Source of the DNA: Kuafuiihalomonas sp039024635
GTDB lineage: Bacteria; Myxococcota; Kuafuiibacteriia; Kuafuiibacteriales; Kuafuiibacteriaceae
DNA length: 64,000 nt
Assembly (NCBI GenBank): GCA_039024635.1
Contig: JBCCQA010000024.1
Location: forward strand, 1 to 64,000
Direction: 5' to 3'
The notes under the pieces were generated by a model. It was given only the letters and a program-made list of their open reading frames with translations. It ran no database searches and was not told the origin of the DNA. This document shows, piece after piece, positions 51,320-60,259 of this stretch. The first letter of the stretch is position 1, and every line of letters starts with the position of its first letter. The translations under genes were made by a program, and so were the position numbers.

Positions 51320-54300
51320 TCAAGGCAGACGGATGCCGTAGCCCGAGCCCGTATCGGGACCGGCCGAGGCGCCGAACTCGCCGCCGATGAACAGCGTGTC
51401 GCCCGTGGCGTGGACTGTTCCGCCCACCCGGCCGGTCGGGGCATCCGCTTCGCCGACAAAGAGGCCGCTCGGGACGAGGGCACCTTCCTGGAGTCGGAAC
51501 AGGCGAACCTCTCCGCTGAAGGCGACTTCGGACGCCTGGCCGAGAGGGACACCGACCACCAGGCGTGTATCCACGACGGCTACAGCGTGTCCGAACTCAC
51601 CCCCAGGCGTCTCACCACTGACCACGAGGGGGGACAGCGTGCCGGCCAGCTGGGTGGCGGCCAGCGTGTCTCGTTGTTCGGGCGGGACCCGGGGCCCGTC
51701 AGGGGGCAGCGTGAAGACCTGCACCTGACCTCGGGTCTCTCCATCGATGTTGGCGAAGGGGGCGCCGACCGCGAGGCGGTCGCTGAGACCGCCGCCCAGG
51801 GGGCCGGCGCTGACCGCTCGACCGAACTGAGCGTTGGCGCTTCCGGAGCGGATGATGCTTCGGGACGGCGAGGCCGGACAGCCAAAGCCGCCCCAACCAT
51901 GAAGGACTTCGACCGTACCCTCATTGCCCACCACGCGGTCGTCGAAAGGTGCGCCGGCCGCCACGTCAGCGCAGAGATCGCCGTCCAGTCGACCCATGCT
52001 GAGCCCAAAGCCCAAGCCGTCGTTGCCTCGTCGACCGAGGACGACGACGTCGGACTCGCACACGACGACGATTCGGTTGGAGGCGTTTCTGCCGCGAATG
52101 ACCGCGTAGCCGCCAGCGTTGCCGCCGTCGGGTGCGTCCCAGTCCGAAGAGCCGATGGCGAGATCGTCGTAGCCGTCGCCGTCGACGTCGCCCCCGCCAG
52201 CCAGGCTCCGAATGCCCTGGGTCTGGGGACCGAAGAGGATGAAAGCGGGATCCGCGTCTGGAAGTCCGACGTCCACCCCTCGCCAAACGAAGACGGCGCC
52301 CCGGTTGAAGCGGCTGCCTTCGCAGGGCGCCCCCGATACTTGGTAGGCTCCTTGCCCGCTCAGGTCGTCGGGAACGTCGCCGAAGCGAGCCACGACAGCA
52401 AAGTCTTGGCGGCCGTCGCCGTCGAAGTCGCCGGCCGGGGCCGCGTCCCACCCCAGCTGGTCGAAGCCTCGATGTCCGGCAAAGCTCTCCAGCTGAAGCG
52501 CAGGCTGAGTTTCTATTCCGTCCGCCGTGCCCAGATAGAGGGCGGCGGCACCGGCCTGCCGACCCAGTTGGTCCACCGGTCCCATCGGAGCGCCGACCAC
52601 GACGTCGGGAAAGCCGTCGCCGTTTACGTCGCCGACCACCGCGCCACCGAAGCCGAAGCGCCCGCCCGCGGCTTGGGCCGGGAGTTCTGGCTTCTGGGGC
52701 TCCGAGCCTTCTCTGGACAAGAACAGCATGGGTGCGCCGACGTCGAGGCCGGCTTCGTCGTCGCCGGCCGCGAAGACTACCACTTCGTCCTTCTGGTCCG
52801 CGTCACGGTCGGCGAGGAGGGCTACGCTGCCGCCCAGGTTCAGGTTGGCTTCTTCGCCCGCCAGCAGCTCTTGGGGCTCGGTTTCGGGAACGAGCCCGAT
52901 GCCTCGACCTCGGTATACGCGAACGCTGCCAGAGTTGCCTGGGGTGCCGGGCTCCTCGACGAACAGAGATGCGACCAGTACGTCCGGTTCGCCGTCGCCG
53001 GTTCGGTCACCGATGGCGACACGCCAGCCGAACTGGTCACCGCTGTCGGCGCCTACGATGGACCAGTCGGCTTCGTTGGCGTTCTCGAAACTGCTCGCCG
53101 TCTCACGGCCCGGTCGTCCGAGGAACAGTCGCACGGCGCCATGGTTGTCGCCGTTGCCGCTGTCGAAGCGGGGTTGAGCGACCAGGATGTCGTCGAGGCG
53201 GTCCTTGTTGACGTCGCCCACCGCAAGCGCGGTCCCGAATCGACTATCCCTGTCTTCCGCGTCTTCTGGGCGCCATATTCGGCTCGGTCGAAGGGCTAAG
53301 CCGTCACCGAGCGCGCCAAGATGGACCGAGAGCATGCCGTCGTTGAAGCTCCCGGGCCGACCATGGCGCCACGTCCCAATCGCCAGGTCGCAGACGCCGT
53401 CCCCGTCGAAGTCTCCCGTCCCCAAGGCCTCACCGAAGCGCATCCCACTCACGCCGATCCAGTCGCCGGCACCGTCGGGCACGTCGCCGTAGAGCGACCT
53501 TTGAGGCGTCACGTCGAAGGCACCGCCTCGGTTCTCGAAGATGGCGACCTCGCCCTGGGTGAAGGCGATGCCGCTTCGGCTCCGGTCTTCCGCGTCCCGC
53601 GCGCCCACGGCCAGGTCGATGTCGCCGTCGCCGTCGAAGTCGCAGGTGCTGAGGCTGAATCCGAAACGGTCGAAGGAGAAGCGCCCGGCCAGCCTCGTGA
53701 TGGGCTCGACCTCGAAGGCCTGGCCCGGGAGACCAGCATAAATGGAGACGCCGCCCGCGTCGGTGCCGCCGGCGCCGTCCTGGTTGGGGGCACCAACCAA
53801 GAGGTCGGGCTGACCGTCTCCGGTCACGTCGGCTACGTCGAAGGCCCGACCGAACTCGTCGCTACGCCCGCTTCCGAGCCAGCTTTGCGCCGGCGTCGAC
53901 TCCACGCCGTTTGGCGTTCCCCGGAAGAAGTGGACGGCGCCCTGATTGTAGTAGGCGCCGTCGTGTTCCGGGACGCCGACCAGGAGGTCGTCCCAACCAT
54001 CGCCATCCAGGTCACCCGGGGCGAAGACGCCGGCCGCCAGCAGACCGTCGCCGCTGGGGCGAGGTTCGTGGCTCAGGGGGTCGACCACCACCACCGTGAT
54101 TTCAGCGCTGTCGCCGGTGAAGCGGTCTCGCACCTGAACCAGGCCCGAGCCGGACTGCAGTCCTTGGAGCCGGTCCCCGGCTTCGATCTCCACGAAATCT
54201 GGGGCGCTCTCGAAATCGAAAAAGCTGGAGCCCCCTTCGAAACGAAGGGGCGCACTCCCGTCGACCGGGAGGACGACGGTGTCGAAGACAGCGGCGAATC

Positions 54301-54928
54301 GGGCTTGGCGGTCCAGGCGAATCTCGGCCTCGGCTCGGCGGCCCGTGCCTTCGTCCAGAACGACGATGACGTCCAGTCCCGGCGCCTCGCCGGCTTGATA
54401 GGCCCCGGCCGGGCTGACCGCTCCCCCGCTCTCGGACTTGGCCATCTCGAAGGTGAAGGGTCCCGCGCCGCCCGCCACCTCGAAGGTCCAAGCGGTGCCG
54501 GGCCGCGTCGACACCGAGTTGGGCACGAGCTGCAGCGCGGGCACCGTCTCGACGCTGGCTTCGGCTCGTCCCACACAGCCTTCGTCCATCACCTCAACCC
54601 GGTCGATGGGCCCAGCTTCTCCCCCCGCTAGGTAGGCGCCGGTCAAAGCGCTCAGCAGGCCACCCTGCTCGGGGGTCAGGAGCACGAAGCGATAGGCGCC
54701 GGTCCCGCCCTGAGCTACGAAGGTCGTCCGGCCGAACGGCTCGACCGCGGGGTTGAGGGGTCCGAGGGTCAAGGCGGGGGTACAGTCGGGAAGCCCAGAT
54801 GGACCTCCCACGTCGGGTAGAGGCACCACGCCGGCGTCGGGACGCGGGTTACTCTGGGGGCGTCTGGTTCCTTCCTCTCCGCACGCGATCAGCGTGAGGC
54901 CCAGGAGCACAGCGTAGCCGCAACGCAT
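51320..54928 (-). CDS. large FG-GAP repeat lipoprotein
   Basis: A 1202-residue surface lipoprotein with lipobox LTLIACG, an Ig-like N-terminal part, then about 14 FG-GAP repeats such as GDLDGDGWDDLLVGVPEHDG, GDFDGDGVCDLAIGTWRHG and GDVDGDGYDDLAIGSSDWD. The D-G-D-G-D loops bind Ca2+ and the repeats form integrin-alpha-like beta-propellers, about two seven-bladed units. Some late repeats have degenerate Ca2+ loops. Likely adhesion or matrix contact; function not shown. It is divergent from the CxxCH lipoprotein gene. Confidence 0.83.
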   Translation of the reverse strand: MRCGYAVLLGLTLIACGEEGTRRPQSNPRPDAGVVPLPDVGGPSGLPDCTPALTLGPLNPAVEPFGRTTFVAQGGTGAYRFVLLTPEQGGLLSALTGAYLAGGEAGPIDRVEVMDEGCVGRAEASVETVPALQLVPNSVSTRPGTAWTFEVAGGAGPFTFEMAKSESGGAVSPAGAYQAGEAPGLDVIVVLDEGTGRRAEAEIRLDRQARFAAVFDTVVLPVDGSAPLRFEGGSSFFDFESAPDFVEIEAGDRLQGLQSGSGLVQVRDRFTGDSAEITVVVVDPLSHEPRPSGDGLLAAGVFAPGDLDGDGWDDLLVGVPEHDGAYYNQGAVHFFRGTPNGVESTPAQSWLGSGRSDEFGRAFDVADVTGDGQPDLLVGAPNQDGAGGTDAGGVSIYAGLPGQAFEVEPITRLAGRFSFDRFGFSLSTCDFDGDGDIDLAVGARDAEDRSRSGIAFTQGEVAIFENRGGAFDVTPQRSLYGDVPDGAGDWIGVSGMRFGEALGTGDFDGDGVCDLAIGTWRHGRPGSFNDGMLSVHLGALGDGLALRPSRIWRPEDAEDRDSRFGTALAVGDVNKDRLDDILVAQPRFDSGNGDNHGAVRLFLGRPGRETASSFENANEADWSIVGADSGDQFGWRVAIGDRTGDGEPDVLVASLFVEEPGTPGNSGSVRVYRGRGIGLVPETEPQELLAGEEANLNLGGSVALLADRDADQKDEVVVFAAGDDEAGLDVGAPMLFLSREGSEPQKPELPAQAAGGRFGFGGAVVGDVNGDGFPDVVVGAPMGPVDQLGRQAGAAALYLGTADGIETQPALQLESFAGHRGFDQLGWDAAPAGDFDGDGRQDFAVVARFGDVPDDLSGQGAYQVSGAPCEGSRFNRGAVFVWRGVDVGLPDADPAFILFGPQTQGIRSLAGGGDVDGDGYDDLAIGSSDWDAPDGGNAGGYAVIRGRNASNRIVVVCESDVVVLGRRGNDGLGFGLSMGRLDGDLCADVAAGAPFDDRVVGNEGTVEVLHGWGGFGCPASPSRSIIRSGSANAQFGRAVSAGPLGGGLSDRLAVGAPFANIDGETRGQVQVFTLPPDGPRVPPEQRDTLAATQLAGTLSPLVVSGETPGGEFGHAVAVVDTRLVVGVPLGQASEVAFSGEVRLFRLQEGALVPSGLFVGEADAPTGRVGGTVHATGDTLFIGGEFGASAGPDTGSGYGIRLP

Positions 54929-55019
54929 CTTTCGTTCAGAGCACGGGCGTGATGTTTTTCACTAGACCGGGGGATCCCTGCTTTGCACGCCTGACCCCAG
55001 GAGCTACAGGTTTACGACG

Positions 55020-56195
55020 GTGGGCCGTCAACTCACATCCATGGCGCTTCTGCTGGGAGCGTGCGGTGCCGAGGTCGAAGTCGCCGATGAGGAGCGCCTC
55101 GATCGTAGCCCTCTTGCCATGGGGGCGACGGTCGTCTCCGCGGACGCCGATCAGGGTCGATTCTTGGACGACGCTCAGATCTTGGTGGCCACGTCCTCGG
55201 GCTACGGCGTCTGGTCGGCCGAAGACGGCATGGGACCCGCGTGGGTGGGACCCTCGGGAATGCGGGAGGTTGCGAGTTCGGCCGGCACCCTGTGGTTGGC
55301 CAGCGCAGCGGGTTTGCACGTGCTTCGAGAGGGCGTCTTCGTGCCCAGCCCAGTGGACGATGCTCTGGACGGTGAGGCCCTGGGTCTAGAACTCTCGGTC
55401 GATGGTCTTTGGATCGGCGCCTCCGACGGGCTGCACTGGTACCGCGGCGAGCGACTCATCTCCCCGAGCAACGCGATTCTGGCTGGGGCTCGCGGTCCGC
55501 TCGCCTACGGCCTGATGCCCGATGCCACCCCCGGCGTCTGGTTTCTCTCGGGAGGCGAGATCTACGGCGTCCGCGCCGAAGGCGAGGGGCTGGAGCTCTT
55601 CAGTCTTCCCGTTTCCAGCGCTACCGATCTGGCCGCGGATGGGGCCGGGACCCTGTGGTGGCTCGATGGGGAGGGGGCGCTTCAAGCCCGGGCCCCTGAT
55701 GGATTCAGCTGGGCTGCGGATCTGGCGTCCGACCCCTTCCGGATCCTCGCCAGTCCCGCCGCCCCGGGCGTGTGGGTCGAGACATCGAACGGTCTCTTTC
55801 GTGTGGATGCCGAATCCGTTCGGCCGGTGGAAGGTATGGGCGTCGATTCTCGCCTAGTCGACGTTCAGGGGACGCAGATCTTGATTGCCGACGAACGTGG
55901 ACTGCTGCGGTTCGGTGAAGGCGAGACTGGTCCGGCGCCGGACCCCGACCCGGAGCCCGAGATTCCGACCTGGACCGCCGACGTCCAGCCGTTGGCGGCC
56001 GAGTCCTGCTTCCTTTGCCACGGTCCTGGGGCCAGCGCCCGCGACCTGAGCACACTGGAGTCCTGGTCCTCTCAGTGGACCGACATCGAAGAAAACGTGC
56101 GGTTGGCGAGAATGCCGCTACCGCCTCTAAGCCCGCTCGGGCCGGAGCAGCTTCAGCTGCTCCAAGCTTGGGCCGATGCGGGCTTCCCGGAGTGA
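55020..56195 (+). CDS. lipoprotein with cytochrome c-like CxxCH motif
   Basis: A 391-residue lipoprotein with a short signal and lipobox LLGAC. The middle is a beta-propeller-like region of WxxxxxGL repeats (GLELSVDGLWIGASDGLH). The last 90 residues carry one haem c motif, SCFLCHGPGASARDLST, with downstream Met candidates (LARMPLPPLSP), typical of planctomycete-type cytochrome domains. GTG start with AGGAG about 17 bases upstream; ATG at 55041 is an alternative. It opens the four-gene module to 59779. Confidence 0.72.
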   Translation: MGRQLTSMALLLGACGAEVEVADEERLDRSPLAMGATVVSADADQGRFLDDAQILVATSSGYGVWSAEDGMGPAWVGPSGMREVASSAGTLWLASAAGLHVLREGVFVPSPVDDALDGEALGLELSVDGLWIGASDGLHWYRGERLISPSNAILAGARGPLAYGLMPDATPGVWFLSGGEIYGVRAEGEGLELFSLPVSSATDLAADGAGTLWWLDGEGALQARAPDGFSWAADLASDPFRILASPAAPGVWVETSNGLFRVDAESVRPVEGMGVDSRLVDVQGTQILIADERGLLRFGEGETGPAPDPDPEPEIPTWTADVQPLAAESCFLCHGPGASARDLSTLESWSSQWTDIEENVRLARMPLPPLSPLGPEQLQLLQAWADAGFPE

Positions 56196-56199
56196 ACCC

Positions 56200-57765
56200 A
56201 TGCGACTGACGTTCATCGCTGCTCTGCCGCTCGCCCTTGCCGTCCCTTCGACGAGCACGGCCCAGCCCCAGTCGGGTCCGGATGCGGTCTGCCGAGCCCC
56301 CGACCCGGAGCTCGAGCCTTCGCGTCGCCTGCGGGCCCTCAGCCTCGACCTCACGGGCGTCACTCCGGGGGAGGCCGACTATCAGCGTCTGGCCGACGGC
56401 GAATCCCTGGAGAGCCTGGTCGACGAGATGCTGGCCAGCCAGGATTTCATCCAGCGGGTCGTTCGGAGTCACCGAGCCCTGCTGCTGAACAACGTCGACA
56501 ACGTGGGGCTGACGAACTTCCGCACCAGCTTCACCCGCGACCGGGCCACCGAGATCTATTGGCGACGGGGCGCGGCCCAAACCTATCGGGGCCAGCAGGT
56601 CCGCTGCTTGGACGAGCCGGCTCGATTCGGGCCCGAGGGTGAGATCCTCACGACCACCGAAGCCGAGGCTCGGAGAGAGGGATGGGTCATGGTGTCGCCC
56701 TACTGGGATCCTCAGAGCTCCATCAAGGTATGTGCCTTCGATGCGCAAACGGCGGAGGTGTCACCGCGTGGCAATGCGTGTGGCAGCTCGGACGGTCTTC
56801 GGGACGCGGGCTGCGGCTGCGGCGAGAACCTGAATCGTTGCCGCTACGGCAGCAACATCATCATCAATCGTTCCTTCGCAGAGGACGTGAATCGCCGAGT
56901 GGCAGCCGTGATCGAGCAGGGCCTTCCATACAGCGCGCTCTTCACCAGTCGGACCGCTTTCGTGAACGGACCCATCCTTCACTTCTACCGCCATCAAGCT
57001 GGGCTCTCGGCGGGTGTCTCCCTGCTGCCCTTGTCGGTCGATCTGGAGCGGATGCCGGACATTCCCTTCACCGAGGCCGACACCTGGGTCGAGGTGAATC
57101 TGCCGGAGCACCACGCGGGGGTCCTCACCAGTCCCGCTTTTCTGCTCCGTTTTCAGACCAATCGAGCCCGAGCCAGTCGTTTCTACGACACCTTCTTGTG
57201 CCAGCCTTTCTCGGCGCCCGACGGTGGACTCCCGGTCGTCGATCCTGACGTTCTCCCCGAACCGGACCTTCAGAAGAGGGATGGATGCGCCTACTGTCAT
57301 GCTCTTCTCGAGCCCGCTGCTTCCCACTGGGGCCGTTGGACGGAACAAGGGGCCGGCTTCCTGGATCCGGAAGCTTTCCCCAGCTACCGAGAGGAGTGTC
57401 GCGAATGCGGGCTGACGGGTAGGGGCTGCAGCCGAACTTGCCGAAGCTTCTACGTCGATCGCGCCACGCTGCCGGCCGAAGAGCCCTTCCTTGGCTACCT
57501 CGACGTGTTCATGTTCCTCAGGGACCAGCACCTCGGGAACGTGGATCTTGGACCGGAGCACCTGGTCGAGAGCAGCATCGTGGATGACCGCTTTCCGATA
57601 TGCACCGCCCGGCGACTGATGGAGTCTTTGTTCGGTCGAAGCTTGTTTCCGGAGGAGAACGAACGGATCGACGACCTGACCCTAGACTTCGTTGCCTCCG
57701 ATCTCGACTACAAAGCCCTGGTGAAGGCCGTCGTGCTCAGCGACGTTTACGGGAGGCTCCACTGA
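56200..57765 (+). CDS. DUF1549-like exported protein with CxxCH motif
   Basis: A 521-residue exported protein (signal LTFIAALPLALAVPSTSTAQ). The start is set at 56200 because this places the signal peptide at the N-terminus. The N-terminal LRALSLDLTGVTPGEADYQR and LVDEMLASQDFIQRVV match DUF1549 proteins of planctomycetes and related groups. Later it has KRDGCAYCHALLEPAASHWG and a cysteine cluster (CRECGLTGRGCSRTC). It may be a haem- or metal-bearing exoprotein. The stop overlaps the next start (TGATG). Confidence 0.68.
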   Translation: MRLTFIAALPLALAVPSTSTAQPQSGPDAVCRAPDPELEPSRRLRALSLDLTGVTPGEADYQRLADGESLESLVDEMLASQDFIQRVVRSHRALLLNNVDNVGLTNFRTSFTRDRATEIYWRRGAAQTYRGQQVRCLDEPARFGPEGEILTTTEAEARREGWVMVSPYWDPQSSIKVCAFDAQTAEVSPRGNACGSSDGLRDAGCGCGENLNRCRYGSNIIINRSFAEDVNRRVAAVIEQGLPYSALFTSRTAFVNGPILHFYRHQAGLSAGVSLLPLSVDLERMPDIPFTEADTWVEVNLPEHHAGVLTSPAFLLRFQTNRARASRFYDTFLCQPFSAPDGGLPVVDPDVLPEPDLQKRDGCAYCHALLEPAASHWGRWTEQGAGFLDPEAFPSYREECRECGLTGRGCSRTCRSFYVDRATLPAEEPFLGYLDVFMFLRDQHLGNVDLGPEHLVESSIVDDRFPICTARRLMESLFGRSLFPEENERIDDLTLDFVASDLDYKALVKAVVLSDVYGRLH

Positions 57766-58427
57766 TGAAGCGTCGAATTCTCACATGGGTGACAGCTTTC
57801 GCCTTTGCCTGCAGCGCCGAGACTCTGCCGCCGGAAGAGGAAGGGTCGACGGTCGAGGCCACGAGCGAAACGGTCGAGGTCAGCGATGAGGTCGACGTCC
57901 CGGCCCTTCCCCCGGACGAACCCGAAGCGGAGCTGATTCGCGACCGCCGCCGAATGGACGTCGACCAGCTCGACGCCTCGCTTCGCCGCTTTTCGGGGGG
58001 CATCGGCTGGATGGTCGGGAACCGAAACCGCCTGGAAGAACTGGCCCCGACGCTTGGGCGTCCGGACTACATCCAAATCGTCGATGAGGACCTTTCGCCG
58101 TCGGCTATGTTCCAGAAGTTCCTCGACGATGCGGCCCGCTCGGTATGCGCTGAGCTGATGGTCGTCGATCCCCAACGAGAGCCCGAAGCTCGGACCTTCT
58201 TTCTGGAAGCCGAGCCCACCGACGATCCGATCTCGGCCCCCGAGGTGACGCAGGCCAACCTCCGGCGCCTGCTTCTCCGTGCGCATGGTGCGAGAGCCAG
58301 CGAGGCCGAGCTCGAGCCTTGGAGCTTCTTGATGCAGTCCGTGATGCAGGTGGGCGGCGACAGCATCGAGGCCTGGAAGGCGACCTGCGTCGGGCTTCTC
58401 ACTCACCCCGAATTCTTCACCTACTGA
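57765..58427 (+). CDS. small lipoprotein of the DUF1549/DUF1501 module
   Basis: A 220-residue lipoprotein (lipobox FAFACS) with an acidic N-terminal stretch (SETVEVSDEVDVPALPP) and a helical body ending WSFLMQSVMQVGGDSIEAW and ...LTHPEFFTY. It is unrecognised outside its position between a DUF1549-like and a DUF1501 gene. It begins within the previous stop codon and is followed by the DUF1501 gene after 11 bases. Confidence 0.65.
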   Translation: MKRRILTWVTAFAFACSAETLPPEEEGSTVEATSETVEVSDEVDVPALPPDEPEAELIRDRRRMDVDQLDASLRRFSGGIGWMVGNRNRLEELAPTLGRPDYIQIVDEDLSPSAMFQKFLDDAARSVCAELMVVDPQREPEARTFFLEAEPTDDPISAPEVTQANLRRLLLRAHGARASEAELEPWSFLMQSVMQVGGDSIEAWKATCVGLLTHPEFFTY

Positions 58428-58438
58428 GGGTCCCAGAG

Positions 58439-59779
58439 ATGAACAGACGAAGCTTTCTACGGAACGGACTGTGCTTGGGAGGGGCCGCCTTGGGTCTTTC
58501 GCCCTCTCGGTGGGCCCAGGCCCTGGAGCCCGGAGACCCCGACCTCTACTACGTCTTTGCCTACTTCTCGGGCGGCTGGGACATCCTCCTCTCCCTCGAC
58601 CCGAAGGACCCGACGCGATTCGGGCCAGAGAACATAGCCAACACTCTGGTTCAGCCGGCCTATGAGCTTCTCGAGAGCTCGGACGGACAGCTCATCGACG
58701 TGGGAGGCCGCATCTTCGGTCCTCACATCGGTGGCTTGGCGCTTCACGCCGACAAACTGGCCGTTCTCAACGGCATGTCGATGGAGACGCTGACCCACGA
58801 AGCCGGAAGACGGCGCTTCCTGACCGGGAAGGCGCCCGCCGGTCTGCAGGCCCGTGGTTCGTCGGCATCGACCTGGCTCGCGGCCCACTACGGTAACCGG
58901 ACCCCGATTCCGAACCTCTCGGTTCGGGTCGAGTCCTACAACGTCGACAATCCGGCGTACGCGACGGCGCTTCGGGCCAACGAGGTACCGGACCTCATGG
59001 AGGCTCTACAGCCCAACGAGCCGCTCCTTCCCGAGTCGCATCGAGTCCAACTTGACGCCCTCATGCGTCAGACCGCGGCCTGTCCGGGACCCATGGCCTC
59101 TCCGACGTGGCAGAGGGCCGAGGAGGGCCGGCTCAAGGCCCGAGAGATGGCGTTCTCTGGCTTGGATGAGTTGTTCAACTTCCGCGCGAACACACCGCAG
59201 ATGCAGGCGGTTCGGGACCACTACGGCATTCCGAACAACAATGCAGGGCTCCGAAGCTCCCAAGCCCAGGCGGCCATGGCGGCCGCCGCGATCAAGGGGG
59301 GCGTGAGCCGCTGCGTGACTTTTCAAGCCACGTCGGGCCTCGACACCCACTTCCAAGAGTGGGCAAGCGACCAAGGACCACGACAGGAGGCAGGCTTCGA
59401 AGTCGTGGCTCGACTGGTGGAGGACCTGGCCGCAAGTCCCTACGGCTCGGGCGGCGAAAGCTGGCTCGACCACACCGTCATCGTCGGTTTCAGTGAGTTC
59501 AGCCGAACCCCTCTGCTCAACGGCAACGGTGGCCGGGATCACTCGCTCACCAACAGCTGCTTCCTGATCGGTGCGGGTATCAAGGCCGGCACCTATGGCG
59601 CCTCTTCGGACCTTGGGATGTCGCCCATGACCGTCGACCTCGCCACCGGCCGGCCGAGTGCCGGCGGCGAAGTCATCAGCCCCGAGCACGTGATCCGGAG
59701 CTTGATGGAGCAGGCAGGGGTCAGAAACGACGTGGCCGACCTCCGAGTCGAGCCCTACCGAGCGATCCTCAAGTCGTAG
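58439..59779 (+). CDS. Tat-exported DUF1501 protein
   Basis: A 446-residue protein. The Tat signal MNRRSFLRNG precedes a sulfatase/phosphatase-superfamily-like DUF1501 domain, visible in YVFAYFSGGWDILLSLDP, LGGLALHADKLAVLNGM-like text, TSGLDTHFQEW and HTVIVGFSEFSRTPLLNGNG. DUF1501 proteins are exported with PSD/DUF1549/cytochrome partners in planctomycetes, and the partners here are the three upstream genes. Last gene of the module. Confidence 0.82.
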   Translation: MNRRSFLRNGLCLGGAALGLSPSRWAQALEPGDPDLYYVFAYFSGGWDILLSLDPKDPTRFGPENIANTLVQPAYELLESSDGQLIDVGGRIFGPHIGGLALHADKLAVLNGMSMETLTHEAGRRRFLTGKAPAGLQARGSSASTWLAAHYGNRTPIPNLSVRVESYNVDNPAYATALRANEVPDLMEALQPNEPLLPESHRVQLDALMRQTAACPGPMASPTWQRAEEGRLKAREMAFSGLDELFNFRANTPQMQAVRDHYGIPNNNAGLRSSQAQAAMAAAAIKGGVSRCVTFQATSGLDTHFQEWASDQGPRQEAGFEVVARLVEDLAASPYGSGGESWLDHTVIVGFSEFSRTPLLNGNGGRDHSLTNSCFLIGAGIKAGTYGASSDLGMSPMTVDLATGRPSAGGEVISPEHVIRSLMEQAGVRNDVADLRVEPYRAILKS

Positions 59780-59797
59780 TCCAAGAGGGTTGGCCCC

Positions 59798-60196
59798 CTA
59801 GGGAGCTGAGCGCGCCGTGCAGCGAGCGCGCTCTTCGTCTTCGATAACGAGGACCAGGACCGTTTTGCCGCTCTCCGGGGGGAGCTCGAAGGGCTCGGGG
59901 GGCGCCAACTGCTCCGACCCCTCGAACAGGAAGCCGGCCACGAACTGGGTCGGCTCGCCGTCGCTTCGCAGCAGGATCTGCCCCGTCACGCCCGCGGGCC
60001 CGTCGACCGCCACCTGGAGTTTGTCCCCTGGGCGCAAAACGAGGTCCTGGCAGCCCCGACTCGAAGCATCGCTTCGGAAGCGCAGGAGTTCGAGGCTGGC
60101 TCGTCTGGCCCTACAGGCCGTCAGGCTCAGCGAGGCTAGCAGACCGGTCAGGGCGACCGACAGAGCGACCACTTTGTGCACGTCCAGAACATGCAT
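59798..60196 (-). CDS. small putative lipoprotein
   Basis: About 132 residues with a signal and lipobox LSLTACRA, then a short beta-rich domain (GCQDLVLRPGDKLQVAVDG) with a Cys pair. ATG at 60196 gives the proper signal; longer in-frame codons upstream have an unlikely composition. Convergent with the DUF1501 gene, divergent from the TPR kinase. Function unknown. Confidence 0.55.
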   Translation of the reverse strand: MHVLDVHKVVALSVALTGLLASLSLTACRARRASLELLRFRSDASSRGCQDLVLRPGDKLQVAVDGPAGVTGQILLRSDGEPTQFVAGFLFEGSEQLAPPEPFELPPESGKTVLVLVIEDEERARCTARSAP

Positions 60197-60259
60197 CCCC
60201 TGCGAGCTCGAGCCTAGGACTGCTAGCCAGATCCCTGCCTTTGGCGCTACCCCGAAGGC

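Noticed and set aside
51275..53299. Very long open frame on the plus strand (674 codons) opposite the FG-GAP gene.
   Set aside because: It is antisense to a strong repeat protein in GC-rich DNA, has no domain match and a shadow-like composition. The FG-GAP frame has a lipobox and repeated D-G-D-G motifs.
53321..54631. 436-codon plus-strand frame opposite the start of the FG-GAP gene.
   Set aside because: Its Val/Ala/Gly-rich repeats mirror the antisense of FG-GAP codons. No domain is recognised.
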